Below are positions 1-8,992 of a DNA stretch of 64,000 nt, in pieces. The DNA comes from Sporomusa acidovorans. Its GTDB lineage: Bacteria; Bacillota; Negativicutes; Sporomusales; Sporomusaceae. A program made the position numbers and the translations under genes. The DNA lies in assembly GCF_002257695.2 (NCBI RefSeq), contig NZ_CP155571.1, one strand, 5' to 3'. The notes beneath the pieces are model-generated. The model was given only the letters and a program-made list of their open reading frames with translations, was not told the origin of the DNA and did not search any database. Positions within the stretch are counted from its first letter, which is position 1; every line of letters starts with the position of its first letter.

Positions 1-1273
1 CAGCCCTTCTGGTACCCAGGCCTTCCATAACCGGCCCCATAAATTCCTGCGGTACATCAATTGTCAAAAATTCCATTGGTTCGCAGCGTTTGCCGTTAAT
101 TTCTTTATAAATTACCTGCGGCTTGCCAATCTGCAGCTCATAGCCCTCACGCCGCATTGTCTCAATTAAAATTGACAAATGCAGTTCACCGCGGCCTGCC
201 ACCTCAAAGGCATCCGGGCTGTCGGTTTCACTAACGCGCAGACTGACATTGGTTTCCGCTTCTCTAAACAGCCGTTCCCGCAAATGGCGCGAAGTTACAA
301 ACTGCCCCTCCCGCCCGGCAAACGGGCTGGTATTTACGGAAAAAGTCATAGCCAGTGTCGGCTCGTCAATGCGAATGGCCGGCAAAGCTTCCGGATGCTC
401 CGTGTCGGCTACCGTATCGCCAATATTAACAGACTCAAGTCCGATTATAGCAATAATATCGCCTAAAGCCGCCGCTTGGACTTCGGTACGCTTTAAGCCT
501 TCGTAGATATACAATTTGCCGATTCTTCCCTTGCTTTCGCTTTCGCCGTTGAGGAGAGTAACAGTTTGCCCGCTGCTAATCCTTCCCCGTACAACCCGGC
601 CAATAGCAATCCGCCCCACATAGTCATCATAATCAAGGGTGGTAATCATAACCTGTAAGGGCCCGTCAATATCACCCTTGGGGGCAGGTATCGTCTTTTC
701 AATGCATTCGAACAGCGGTTTTAGGTTATTACCATCATCCGCCATATTCATTTTGGCAATTCCCTCGCGGGCGGTTGCATAAACTACGGGGAAATCAAGC
801 TGCTCATCATTGGCATCCAATTCAATGAACAGTTCGAGCACTTCATCTTCGACATCTTCCACGCGCTCGTCCGGGCGGTCAATTTTGTTGATTACAACAA
901 TTGGTTTAAGTTTTTGCTCCAGAGCTTTGCGTAAAACATATTTAGTCTGCGGCATAGGACCTTCAAAAGCATCGACCAGCAGCAAAACACCATCGACCAT
1001 ATTGAGTACCCGCTCCACCTCGCCGCCGAAGTCGGCGTGTCCCGGAGTATCGACAATATTAATTTTTGTATTGTGATACATCACCGCCGTATTTTTCGAT
1101 AAAATGGTAATGCCGCGTTCCCGTTCAAGGTCATTGGAATCCATAACGCGTTCGACAACATGCTCATTCGCACGGAAAACTCCGCTTTGTTTGAGCATGG
1201 CATCAACTAGAGTGGTCTTGCCATGATCGACGTGGGCAATAATAGCGATATTACGTAAGTCATTGCGTTCCAT
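1..1273 (-). CDS. typA: Ribosome-associated GTPase TypA/BipA (C-terminal part cut by window edge)
   Basis: Translation-factor GTPase that binds ribosomes and helps assembly and stress adaptation. The start ATG (1273-1271) lies about a dozen bases behind a GGGAGG. The N-terminus shows the G1 P-loop AHVDHGKTT (about residues 13-21), then RGIT (G2), DTPGH (G3) and NKID (G4). The last residues visible, around CEPMEFLTIDVPQEF, match the domain V-like region of the family. About 424 codons are in the window; TypA proteins are usually about 610 aa, so roughly 185 residues lie beyond base 1. Identification is firm; nothing is odd apart from the window cut. Confidence 0.96.
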   Translation of the reverse strand, partial: MERNDLRNIAIIAHVDHGKTTLVDAMLKQSGVFRANEHVVERVMDSNDLERERGITILSKNTAVMYHNTKINIVDTPGHADFGGEVERVLNMVDGVLLLVDAFEGPMPQTKYVLRKALEQKLKPIVVINKIDRPDERVEDVEDEVLELFIELDANDEQLDFPVVYATAREGIAKMNMADDGNNLKPLFECIEKTIPAPKGDIDGPLQVMITTLDYDDYVGRIAIGRVVRGRISSGQTVTLLNGESESKGRIGKLYIYEGLKRTEVQAAALGDIIAIIGLESVNIGDTVADTEHPEALPAIRIDEPTLAMTFSVNTSPFAGREGQFVTSRHLRERLFREAETNVSLRVSETDSPDAFEVAGRGELHLSILIETMRREGYELQIGKPQVIYKEINGKRCEPMEFLTIDVPQEFMGPVMEGLGTRRA

Positions 1274-1387
1274 ATAAAATAATAGCCTCCCTATAATAAA
1301 GAAAACATAGCCTGTCGAGTCTTAGGAGAAAGCGGCAGCCAATGTTGCACGTATCCGGTCAAAGAGATATTTTCTGACAGGATAAGT

Positions 1388-1417
1388 AAAAGGATGCATT
1401 GTATTTTGCACCCTTTT
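1388..1417 (-). terminator. Rho-independent terminator candidate after the MBL nuclease gene
   Basis: Eleven-base arms AAAAGGATGCA (1388-1398) and TGCACCCTTTT (407-417 of the same kilobase) pair fully if one G-U is allowed in the minus-strand RNA, with a T-rich tail. It lies about 70 bp downstream of the beta-CASP gene. It also overlaps the typA leader, so it could be regulatory for typA instead. Confidence 0.5.
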
Positions 1418-1441
1418 GTAGTGTCATGCACAATTCACTAT

Positions 1442-1466
1442 ATTATACCAGATTACCGGATGTCAA
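1442..1466 (-). promoter_or_regulatory. Possible extended -10 promoter for typA
   Basis: On the minus strand a perfect TATAAT (1447-1442) is preceded by TGG, an extended -10. A TTGACA-like element lies at 1466-1461, but the spacer is only 13 bp, so this would depend on the extended -10. It sits between the terminator-like hairpin and the end of the MBL gene. Weak evidence. Confidence 0.3.
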
Positions 1467-1486
1467 TCAAATTTCTGCCGAAATTT

Positions 1487-3100
1487 TTACGACCACAAAT
1501 CAGTAAGCGTCTTTTTAACAAAAACCCGGACTTTTTCCATACGTTTGAGTACATCTTGCAGCTTGTTGCCATTGATAAGAACCAAATCTTCGAGCTTGCG
1601 CCGGAAATCGCCGTATTCTTTTTCCAGTTCGTCAAGATATTCTCTAAGCTGTTGGACCGCAGGCTCAAAGGCGATAATCGCCGAAGGCTCGACCTGCCAG
1701 CTGCTGCCAGTCATCTTGACAGCATCACCATATTGCGGTATGTAGGTGGGTATGTCAAACTTCTCCTTGATAAAAGCGGCGAATGGTTCCGACATTTCTT
1801 GCTCGCCATGAACAATAAAGATGTTTTTCGGCTTAGACTTAAAATTTCCCAGCCAGGTAATTAGCTGCTCTTTGTCGGCATGTGCGGAAAAACCGTCGAG
1901 GTTAGCTATTGTGGCCTTAACGCTAATTTCCTCTCCCATAATTCTTACTTTTTTCACGCCTTCCAATAGCCGCCTTCCCAAACTCCCCTGGGCCTGATAC
2001 CCCACAAACAATACGGTACTCTCCGGCCGCCACAAATTATGTTTCAAATGATGGAGAATGCGCCCCGCATCCGCCATACCGCTTGCTGAAATAATAATGG
2101 CAGGATGATCCAGACTATTAATCGCTTTGGATTCCTCCGCAGTTTTGGCATAAGTCAATTGCGGCAAACGCAAGGGATGATCCTGATCTTTATAGAGCAT
2201 ATCATAGGCTTCACGGTCATATTCCTGGGAATTTTTCAAGAATATATCCGTGGCTGAGATAGCCAGCGGGCTATCGATAATCACCGGAATATCGGGAATC
2301 TGGCCGCTTTTAAACAAGTGATGCAAATGATAAAGGAGAGTTTGCGTACGCCCCACTGCAAAGGAGGGAATAACAATATTGCCTCCCTTTTTTACGCTGT
2401 CATTGATATATTGCGCTAAGCGTTCGACCGGATCGCCGGGGTCATGCATCCTGTTCCCATAGGTTGACTCAATAATAACATAGTCGGCTTGATCAATGAT
2501 TGCCGGATCGCGGATTATGGGCTGATCCGGCTGACCCAGATCACCGGAAAATAAAATTTTCGTTGTCTCCCCATTTTCCGTTACCATAATTTCCACCATC
2601 GATGAACCTAAAATATGACCGGCTTCCCGAAAGGTAATCGTCAGTTCTGCCGATATCGCAAGTGCCTTATCGTAAGGAACGGGAGAAAATTGCGGCAGGC
2701 AGGCATAAGCCTCATCTACCGTATATAACGGTTCCAGCGGCTTGCGTCCGGCACGCTTCCCCTTGCGGTTGGCAATCTCCGCATCAAACTCTTGGATATG
2801 ACCACTATCCGGCAACATAATACTGCACAACTCTGCCGTTGCTTTGGTAGCATAAATAGATCCTTTAAATCCCGACTTGCACAAGCGAGGCAGCAAGCCA
2901 CTATGATCAATATGAGCATGAGTTAAAAATACACCCTCAATTTCGGCAGGATTGTACAGAAAAGGCCGCCGGTTAAGTGCAGTAACAGCCTTTGATCCCT
3001 GAAACATCCCGCAGTCAACTAAAAATTTCTTTTGCCCCGCTTCCAATAGATAAGAAGAGCCGGTTACCATTCCGGCAGCGCCCAAAAACGTTAGTTTCAT
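1487..3100 (-). CDS. Metallo-beta-lactamase/beta-CASP family exonuclease with RMMBL domain
   Basis: Zinc-dependent nuclease-like protein of 537 aa, the YSH1/CPSF-73-like group of bacterial RNA processing enzymes. The signature HAHIDHSG is at residues 61-68, a further zinc ligand context EAGHILGS follows in the middle of the domain, and GDLG lies after it. The beta-CASP insertion and the RMMBL motif (DGFSAHAD, then VHGE) are in the C-terminal half. The extra C-terminal tail of about 80 residues is charged and helical. Start ATG follows AAAGGAG with an 8-base gap. Substrate cannot be told from sequence; RNA is the family expectation. It is followed by a terminator-like hairpin and appears to be transcribed alone. 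Confidence 0.9.
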   Translation of the reverse strand: MKLTFLGAAGMVTGSSYLLEAGQKKFLVDCGMFQGSKAVTALNRRPFLYNPAEIEGVFLTHAHIDHSGLLPRLCKSGFKGSIYATKATAELCSIMLPDSGHIQEFDAEIANRKGKRAGRKPLEPLYTVDEAYACLPQFSPVPYDKALAISAELTITFREAGHILGSSMVEIMVTENGETTKILFSGDLGQPDQPIIRDPAIIDQADYVIIESTYGNRMHDPGDPVERLAQYINDSVKKGGNIVIPSFAVGRTQTLLYHLHHLFKSGQIPDIPVIIDSPLAISATDIFLKNSQEYDREAYDMLYKDQDHPLRLPQLTYAKTAEESKAINSLDHPAIIISASGMADAGRILHHLKHNLWRPESTVLFVGYQAQGSLGRRLLEGVKKVRIMGEEISVKATIANLDGFSAHADKEQLITWLGNFKSKPKNIFIVHGEQEMSEPFAAFIKEKFDIPTYIPQYGDAVKMTGSSWQVEPSAIIAFEPAVQQLREYLDELEKEYGDFRRKLEDLVLINGNKLQDVLKRMEKVRVFVKKTLTDLWS

Positions 3101-3183
3101 TGGCTTGGCTCCTTTTCATTTAATTGTGCTGGTATTTTCTAAATTCTACGTCCTGGGCCTTTTTCCCTGCACTAAACTAGTAA

Positions 3184-3207
3184 AAACCGGGACCATAGTC
3201 CCGGTTT
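3184..3207 (-). terminator. Rho-independent terminator of the murB operon
   Basis: Perfect 10-bp arms AAACCGGGAC (3184-3193) and GTCCCGGTTT (3198-3207) with a 4-base loop; read on the minus strand the stem is followed by TTTTTAC. It lies 36 bp after the murB stop codon. Confidence 0.88.
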
Positions 3208-3242
3208 ACCTGTTACCGATTAATCTTATTAACCTAACTTAC

Positions 3243-4166
3243 TTACGCTTCCCCCAATATTTTTACTTCCGGATGAAGCGCAACGCCAAATTGCTGATAA
3301 ACACGCTCTTGCACCTTGCTGATTAATGTAAGCACATCCTGAGCTGTCGCGCCACCGGCGTTAACAATAAAACCGGCATGTTTCGTAGAAACTTGCGCGC
3401 CGCCCACGCTGGCGCCTTTTAGTCCTGCCTGTTCAATCAGCGTGCCGGCAAAATGGCCTTGGGGGCGCTTAAACGTACTGCCCGCACTCGGCATTTCAAT
3501 CGGTTGCTTGGTTTGACGCTTAGCGGTATAGTCGTCAAGAAGAACGCGAATCGAATGATTCTCACCGCTTACAAGCGCCAATTCTACCTCGCAGATTAGA
3601 CAACCATTTTCCTGAAATACACTATGCCTGTAGCCAAATTCCAATTGATCCCGTACAAACCGTCTTAACGCACCATCTTGACCTACGGCCGTAACCGCCT
3701 GCACTACCTGGCTCATCTCACCCTCATAGGCACCGGCATTCATAAATACTGCACCGCCAATACTGCCAGGAATGCCGATGGCAAATTCAAACCCTGTCAG
3801 ATTATATTTCGCAGCGTATTTGGATACCTTAGCTAAGAGCGCCCCGGCACCGGCATAAACAATGTGCCCTTTGTGCCGCAGGTAACCCATTTCTGATCCA
3901 AATTTTAAAACAACGCCGCGAATTCCCCCGTCCAATACCAGCACATTAGAGCCATTCCCCAATACAGTAATAGGTACATGATATTGTTTAGCAATATACA
4001 AAACGTTGGACACTTCCTGAACTGTGGCGGGAAAAACAAGATAATCAGCCGGACCACCGATTCGAAAAGTCGTATGTTTGGACATAGGTTCATGAACAAG
4101 CAGTCTTTCCGGGGGAATAGTATCTTTTAATTCGGCAGAAAAATTCACATTCTTTTTTACCAGCAT
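3243..4166 (-). CDS. murB: UDP-N-acetylenolpyruvoylglucosamine reductase
   Basis: FAD enzyme that reduces UDP-GlcNAc-enolpyruvate to UDP-MurNAc with NADPH, the second committed step of peptidoglycan precursor synthesis in the cytoplasm. From this start the protein is 307 aa. Visible motifs are TTFRIGGPADY, the FAD-binding GNGSNVLV, GIPGSIGGAVFMNAGAYEGE, and the catalytic-serine region PSAGSTFKRP near the C-terminus. I chose the internal ATG at 4166 because it directly follows the stop codon of the YlbF-like gene (TAA then one base then ATG), which indicates translational coupling; the longer frame would run 16 codons into that gene. Confidence 0.96.
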   Translation of the reverse strand: MLVKKNVNFSAELKDTIPPERLLVHEPMSKHTTFRIGGPADYLVFPATVQEVSNVLYIAKQYHVPITVLGNGSNVLVLDGGIRGVVLKFGSEMGYLRHKGHIVYAGAGALLAKVSKYAAKYNLTGFEFAIGIPGSIGGAVFMNAGAYEGEMSQVVQAVTAVGQDGALRRFVRDQLEFGYRHSVFQENGCLICEVELALVSGENHSIRVLLDDYTAKRQTKQPIEMPSAGSTFKRPQGHFAGTLIEQAGLKGASVGGAQVSTKHAGFIVNAGGATAQDVLTLISKVQERVYQQFGVALHPEVKILGEA

Positions 4167-4167
4167 A

Positions 4168-4518
4168 TTATTCTTTGCCAAATATATCCATTCCTTCGGC
4201 GACCGCATCGCCAATTATTTTGTAGATGTCAGCAGCTAACTGCTGAAAGCGCATATGGGCGTGAATAAAGTCCCTGGCTTGGGGATTCAAAACAATAAGC
4301 TCATACATCTTCTGTAATTCCTGAGATTTTTCTTTATCCTCCGGGTTACCGGCCATTAGATCATATTCTGCTGCCAGTTTTTTCTTAAAAAAATCCTGTA
4401 CCATTTTTTTGCTGGCTGCATCCTTATCAAGATTTTGTTTAGCAGCTAAGAAGGCTTGATACTCGTCAGAATTTCTTAATGATCTCCCTAAGTCGTGAGC
4501 TTTATCATGCACTGTCAT
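4168..4518 (-). CDS. YlbF/YmcA family protein
   Basis: A 116-aa, highly charged, helical protein of the YlbF/YmcA (Com_YlbF) family. In Bacillus, members act as regulators of competence and biofilm and form the Y-complex that assists RNase Y; whether that holds here is inference. Its start follows GGAGGAATCTTC. It sits in a tight minus-strand run with murB, which starts one base after its stop, and with the upstream TIM-barrel gene. No catalytic motifs are seen. Confidence 0.8.
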   Translation of the reverse strand: MTVHDKAHDLGRSLRNSDEYQAFLAAKQNLDKDAASKKMVQDFFKKKLAAEYDLMAGNPEDKEKSQELQKMYELIVLNPQARDFIHAHMRFQQLAADIYKIIGDAVAEGMDIFGKE

Positions 4519-4572
4519 GAAGATTCCTCCAGTTCACCATCTATTTTATGCGTAAGGGTAGGTCTGTATACG

Positions 4573-5436
4573 CTAAAAATCCCTTTTCAACATACCGTAA
4601 TAATAATCCTGCATAGTTTTAGCATCTTTAGCCTGGGTACCTGCCGACTCGCAGATAATCCGCGGGGAATACCCGCAGTCCGCAATAACAGCTACCAACG
4701 GTTCGTAAGGCGGGCCAAATGGATCGCCAAAACTCCAGTGCCGTTTCTCGCCTGCCCTGGTAAACTCAATAGGACTAAAATGGATATGCAGATTTTTTGC
4801 TGCTTCCGTTCCCAGTAACTCGCCAATTTTCTCAAATACAGCGGAGAATTCCGGACCTGTTGTATACAAACCGCCTGTCACGGCATGCAAATGACCAAAA
4901 TCAACAGCTGGCCGAACCCTTTTATCCAGTTGACAAAATTCCAATACTTCATCAAGCGAACCAAGCTGATTTTGTTTACCCATAGTTTCCGGCAAAAGCA
5001 GCGGCCCTAGCAATCCTTGCTTGTCGGCCGCTTCTAAAACCCTGACAAATAAACGTTTAGCCCGCTCCATGGCCTGACGACGGTCAGCGCCTTTGCCAGG
5101 GCCGCCAATGTGAAACACAACTCGGTCAGCTCCCATCCATTTCGCTACCTCCAGGGAGCGGAGAAAATGTCGCATGGTATTAGCTGCTGTCGTCTCATCC
5201 TCGGTCGCGAGACTAATATAATAAGGGGCATGAATACTAAGCTTAATAGCAAATAGCTCAGCCTTCTGACCAATTAATTCAGCCGTTAACTGCCTGATCG
5301 TGACCCCACGGCTACACTGATATTCGTAAGCCGTAAGCTTTTGGGCTGCCAACCATTCCGGCATATCTGCCGAGGCCTTAAAACCTGTTTCATAGAACGC
5401 ATCCGGGTTACCCGCCGGGCCAAATTGTGCAAACAT
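4573..5436 (-). CDS. Xylose-isomerase-like TIM-barrel protein (endonuclease IV-like fold)
   Basis: A 287-aa protein of the AP-endonuclease-2/sugar-isomerase superfamily. Metal-ligand style motifs are visible: SIHAPYYISL near residue 87, VVFHIGGPGKG, LLPETMGKQ, AVDFGHLHA and LHIHFSPIEF, in the order and spacing of endonuclease IV-like barrels. Family members are phosphodiesterases on AP sites or sugar isomerases; full endonuclease IV function is not certain. It is the upstream member of the run containing the YlbF-like gene and murB. The ribosome site (GGATGGTGAT) is weak. Confidence 0.75.
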   Translation of the reverse strand: MFAQFGPAGNPDAFYETGFKASADMPEWLAAQKLTAYEYQCSRGVTIRQLTAELIGQKAELFAIKLSIHAPYYISLATEDETTAANTMRHFLRSLEVAKWMGADRVVFHIGGPGKGADRRQAMERAKRLFVRVLEAADKQGLLGPLLLPETMGKQNQLGSLDEVLEFCQLDKRVRPAVDFGHLHAVTGGLYTTGPEFSAVFEKIGELLGTEAAKNLHIHFSPIEFTRAGEKRHWSFGDPFGPPYEPLVAVIADCGYSPRIICESAGTQAKDAKTMQDYYYGMLKRDF

Positions 5437-5462
5437 GATATCACCATCCTAACGGCTAAACC

Positions 5463-5921
5463 CTACCTAAGTCCAGGAAACTCCTGTTGTCTAAGCGCTT
5501 CATACACAGCAACCGCCACTGAATTCGACAGATTGAGTGACCGGGCATCCTCAATCATGGGAATGCGAACACAGTTATCCGGATATTTGTTAAGTAGCTG
5601 CTGCGGTAAGCCGGCAGTTTCTTTACCAAATACCAACAAATCGTCGGCTTGGTAAACGATATCGCTATGGCGTTTTCTGGCTTTGGTAGTGTTAAAATAA
5701 AAATTATGTCCTGGATATAGTTGTAATACTTCGGCGAAGTTTTCGTGGACATGTACGCTGACTAAATGCCAATAATCAAGACCGGCCCGTTTTAAATACT
5801 TGTCCTCAATAGAAAATCCCAGAGGTTTTACTAAGTGTAATTCACAGCCAGTAGCTGCACACAGCCGGGCAATATTTCCTGTGTTACCGGGAATCTCCGG
5901 TTCTACCAGTACAATATGCAT
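5463..5921 (-). CDS. trmL: tRNA (cytidine(34)-2'-O)-methyltransferase, SPOUT family
   Basis: SAM-dependent enzyme that 2'-O-methylates the wobble base of tRNA-Leu species. The 152-aa length fits TrmL. Visible SPOUT knot motifs are EPEIPGNTGNIARL near the N-terminus, LVFGKETAGLP, and the C-terminal RIPMIEDARSLNLSNSVAVAVYE (split here only by wording). The start ATG at 5921 is chosen over one 15 bases upstream because GGGAGTGATTTTG precedes it and family proteins begin MHIVLVEPEIP. It lies 26 bp upstream of the TIM-barrel gene on the same strand. Confidence 0.93.
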   Translation of the reverse strand: MHIVLVEPEIPGNTGNIARLCAATGCELHLVKPLGFSIEDKYLKRAGLDYWHLVSVHVHENFAEVLQLYPGHNFYFNTTKARKRHSDIVYQADDLLVFGKETAGLPQQLLNKYPDNCVRIPMIEDARSLNLSNSVAVAVYEALRQQEFPGLR

Positions 5922-6110
5922 CAAAATCACTCCCAATATACGAAGGTAAAAGGCTAAAGTAAATTCTATTCTACACGCAAAATGAAAATCCTACTCTCGA
6001 ATGATCCAGATAAAGAATGTCCTGCAGTTTTTTTATGCAGTTTGGAAATACTCGCATAGCCTGCATCATACATTATAAGGAACGCTAGTATTACAAATGG
6101 GAGGATAAAA

Positions 6111-7208
6111 ATGGCTGGAGAAAAAATCAGGCATATGTTCCCTGGTGGTAATACCCCCCAAGGCTTTTTCTCGTATTATGATTACATAATACCTTTTGAT
6201 GCCGCAAGAATTTTTATATTAAAAGGCGGGCCTGGTGTCGGCAAATCAACATTTATGAAAAAGATTGGTCAAACAGTTGCTGAACGGGGATACACGATCG
6301 AACATCATCACTGCGCAAGTGACCCAAATTCGCTGGACGGACTGGTTATCCCGGAGCTTGGCGTTGCTTTAATTGACGGAACCTCTCCGCATATTGTGGA
6401 TCCAAAGCATCCGGGCAGTGTTGATGAAATCCTGAATCTTGGCGAATACTGGAATGAAAAGAAGCTGGTTGATAACAAGGCTGAAATATTAGCCTGCACC
6501 AAAGAAATCAGCAAGCGTTTTCAGCGGGCCTATCGAATGTTAACCGCCGCCAAAGCTATCTACGATGATTGGGAGGCCGCAAACGGCGAGGCCATGAATG
6601 TTAACCTGGCCAATCAAAAAACAGCAGAGACTCTCGAACAGATTTTCGGCACCATATCCACCAGCGGCTACGGCAAAAACCGCAAACTTTTTGCCTCAGC
6701 CATTACACCGATTGGTCCGGTAAACTATATTGACTCCATTATGAGCGGTATGGCAAAACGCTATATCATTACAGGCCTCCCCGGTACAGGCAAAGCCACT
6801 TTGCTGGCTAAAATAGCCGCTACAGCTATCGCCAAAGGATTGTCGATTGAAACCTACTATTGCCCCCTTGATCCGTGTAAAATAGAACACATCCTTATTC
6901 CTGCCCTGGATACCGCTCTCATAACTTCAACTCCGCCGCATAATCTGCCTTTCGGTAACGCTACGGCGATTATTGATATGAATGATTGTCTGGATTCAAG
7001 CATTATCGCCCGCTTAGAAGCTGTTATTGATTATGACCGGGGAATTTTCTGGGAACTGTTTAGTAAAGCAGGCGCCTACATTAATGAAGCTAAAAAGCTA
7101 CATGATGAGCTGGAAACATACTATATACCCAATATAAATTTCAGTGGTGTAGATACTCTTAGAGTAAAAACTTTGGCACGAATCGCCGGCTATACAGCCA
7201 AACAATAG
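6111..7208 (+). CDS. Two-domain P-loop ATPase of the PRK06851 type
   Basis: A 365-aa cytoplasmic protein with two related P-loop halves. The first Walker A, GGPGVGKST, is at residues 39-47 and is intact. The second, GLPGTGKAT, is at residues 222-230 and has alanine where the Ser/Thr that contacts Mg should be, so that site may bind but not hydrolyse. Both halves carry a following His/Cys segment (EHHHCASDPNSLDG and ETYYCPLDP) and an Ala-Leu-Ile-Asp or -Thr strand. The function of this Firmicutes family is unknown to me. Start follows GGGAGGATAAAA. It is monocistronic and convergent with the flippase gene. Confidence 0.75.
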   Translation: MAGEKIRHMFPGGNTPQGFFSYYDYIIPFDAARIFILKGGPGVGKSTFMKKIGQTVAERGYTIEHHHCASDPNSLDGLVIPELGVALIDGTSPHIVDPKHPGSVDEILNLGEYWNEKKLVDNKAEILACTKEISKRFQRAYRMLTAAKAIYDDWEAANGEAMNVNLANQKTAETLEQIFGTISTSGYGKNRKLFASAITPIGPVNYIDSIMSGMAKRYIITGLPGTGKATLLAKIAATAIAKGLSIETYYCPLDPCKIEHILIPALDTALITSTPPHNLPFGNATAIIDMNDCLDSSIIARLEAVIDYDRGIFWELFSKAGAYINEAKKLHDELETYYIPNINFSGVDTLRVKTLARIAGYTAKQ

Positions 7209-7217
7209 ACATTAGCC

Positions 7218-7254
7218 AAAGAAGCTTTGCGGGATTTTTCCACAAAGCTTCTTT
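7218..7254. terminator. Bidirectional terminator
   Basis: Perfect 12-bp arms AAAGAAGCTTTG (7218-7229) and CAAAGCTTCTTT (7243-7254) lie between the convergent ATPase and flippase genes, with T-rich flanks on the plus strand and an A-rich flank serving the minus strand. Confidence 0.82.
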
Positions 7255-7271
7255 ACTATTTTACTTATTAT

Positions 7272-8927
7272 TTACCTTTCGGATTTACATTTTAATAATC
7301 CTAGCTTTGTGAATAATCGGGACAACCGCAAACCCAAAAAGGGGATTCTCCGGACATCATTTTCTGTCAGTCCCCCAAGCATTAACAGGACGGCAGCGTA
7401 AATAATACCTGCCAGACAAATTGCGAACAGAGTGGCTATTGCATCACCCACTCCATCCCTCACCATTAATTGATAAATAACATCAATACTTGCCGCCATA
7501 ATAGCGGCAGCAAGAATACTTTTCCATAATCCCCGCAGGTCCATGCGGAAACCGGTATATTTAGCAACAAAATACAAATTGAGTAGAGCCGCCACACCAA
7601 AATCGGCGTTAGTTGCCCAGCCTGCACCTTGTATTCCCAAAGCCGGCATAGCGGTTAGATTCCAGTTTAACAGTACTTTGGCCGCCGCCGCAATCCCCAT
7701 GTTGATAACCGGCAATACAGTATAACCCATCCCCTGTAAAACGCCGGTTGTTACCTGATGAATACCCAGCAGATATACGCCCCAAGAAAGTACTCTGACT
7801 ACTTCCCCTGCCGCCGGCGCATGATAAACAAAAGCGGCAATTGGTGTCCCCAAGACCCATAGACCGGCAACCGCGGGAATTGTAACGATAGTAGTCAGGC
7901 GCATAGCCGTTACCGCTCGTTCACGGATCTGACCGGTATCTCCTAGGGATTTAGCCTCAGACACAGCGGGTACAATACTGGTGGCCAGCGCCGCCGTTAT
8001 AATCGTGGCGAGATTAACTAACGGGACCCCCATACCCGTCAAATAACCAAATAACTCCGTCGCTTGTTCAACGGTATACCCGGCTACCTCAAGCCGTGCA
8101 GGCACAATTAACAGGTCAAGATTTTGCACCAATGGCAGCATGATGCTAGCCAGCGAGACCGGCAGCGCCAATACTACAATACGCCTTACAATGCTGCCCG
8201 CCGGTTCATGTATGTACAGTTTAGGCTTTTCCTGGGGTAATTCTTGTTTACATTTTCGCTGCAACCGCCAATAGTAATAAAGCAATACACCCAGTCCGGC
8301 TGCCGCACCGGCACCGGCTCCCATACTTGCCCCCCCGGCGGCATACTCAATGCCTCTGGGAAGCAACCAAACAGCAAACAACAGCATGGCTCCCACGCGA
8401 AATAATTGTTCAACAATTTGAGAGACAGCGGTAGGAGTCATATTCTGCCAGCCCTGAAGATAACCGCGAAAACTGGAAAGCAAGGTAACCAATAAAATTG
8501 CCGGCGATAATGCCAGCAAAGCATAATAGGCCCGCGGATCCCGGATAACCTTGTATTCAATCAACCACTCGGCGCCAAAGTAGACTAGCGTACTTAAGGC
8601 AATTCCGGTTGCAGTAAGAATCGCCAGCGATAAATAAAAAACCCGGTTAGCCCCCCGGTAATCCTGTAAAGCTACCTTTTCAGCCGTAATGATGGAAATA
8701 GCCACTGGAATACCGGCACTCGACAGGCTAAGAGCCAATAAATAGACAGGAAAAGCCATTTGATACAGGCCAATCCCTTCCCCACCCAGCACACGGGATA
8801 ATATAATCCAATTAAGTGAGCCGATTACTTTTACAACCATTCCACCAATCGTCAGCACAAGTGTTCCCTGAAGAAGACGGTTAGGCTTACGTTTTATATC
8901 GTCCTGCTGCTTCATAGTTTTACACAA
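7272..8927 (-). CDS. SpoVB/MurJ-like polysaccharide flippase (MOP superfamily)
   Basis: Integral membrane protein of 551 aa with about 14 hydrophobic segments, of the putative polysaccharide/lipid II flippase group that includes stage V sporulation protein B. The N-terminal pattern GTLVLTIGGMVVKVIGSLNWI followed by LSRVLGGEGIGLYQ is typical. A TTG at 8927 lies 5 bases after AAGGGATGAA and is the likely start; an ATG four codons later (8915) is the alternative. SpoVB-like proteins are linked to spore cortex synthesis in endospore formers, but non-sporulating homologues also exist, so the link to sporulation here is inference. Confidence 0.85.
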   Translation of the reverse strand: MCKTMKQQDDIKRKPNRLLQGTLVLTIGGMVVKVIGSLNWIILSRVLGGEGIGLYQMAFPVYLLALSLSSAGIPVAISIITAEKVALQDYRGANRVFYLSLAILTATGIALSTLVYFGAEWLIEYKVIRDPRAYYALLALSPAILLVTLLSSFRGYLQGWQNMTPTAVSQIVEQLFRVGAMLLFAVWLLPRGIEYAAGGASMGAGAGAAAGLGVLLYYYWRLQRKCKQELPQEKPKLYIHEPAGSIVRRIVVLALPVSLASIMLPLVQNLDLLIVPARLEVAGYTVEQATELFGYLTGMGVPLVNLATIITAALATSIVPAVSEAKSLGDTGQIRERAVTAMRLTTIVTIPAVAGLWVLGTPIAAFVYHAPAAGEVVRVLSWGVYLLGIHQVTTGVLQGMGYTVLPVINMGIAAAAKVLLNWNLTAMPALGIQGAGWATNADFGVAALLNLYFVAKYTGFRMDLRGLWKSILAAAIMAASIDVIYQLMVRDGVGDAIATLFAICLAGIIYAAVLLMLGGLTENDVRRIPFLGLRLSRLFTKLGLLKCKSER

Positions 8928-8992
8928 TTCATCCCTTCACAGAATCGGACTTAAGCTCATTATACTATTCATTATAATAGTAGCAGTTTTAT

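Noticed and set aside
810..1076. Ser/Thr-rich reading frames on the plus strand inside typA, and similar frames opposite oraE, recQ and topB
   Set aside because: They are antisense shadows of well-supported genes, with no ribosome sites and biased composition.
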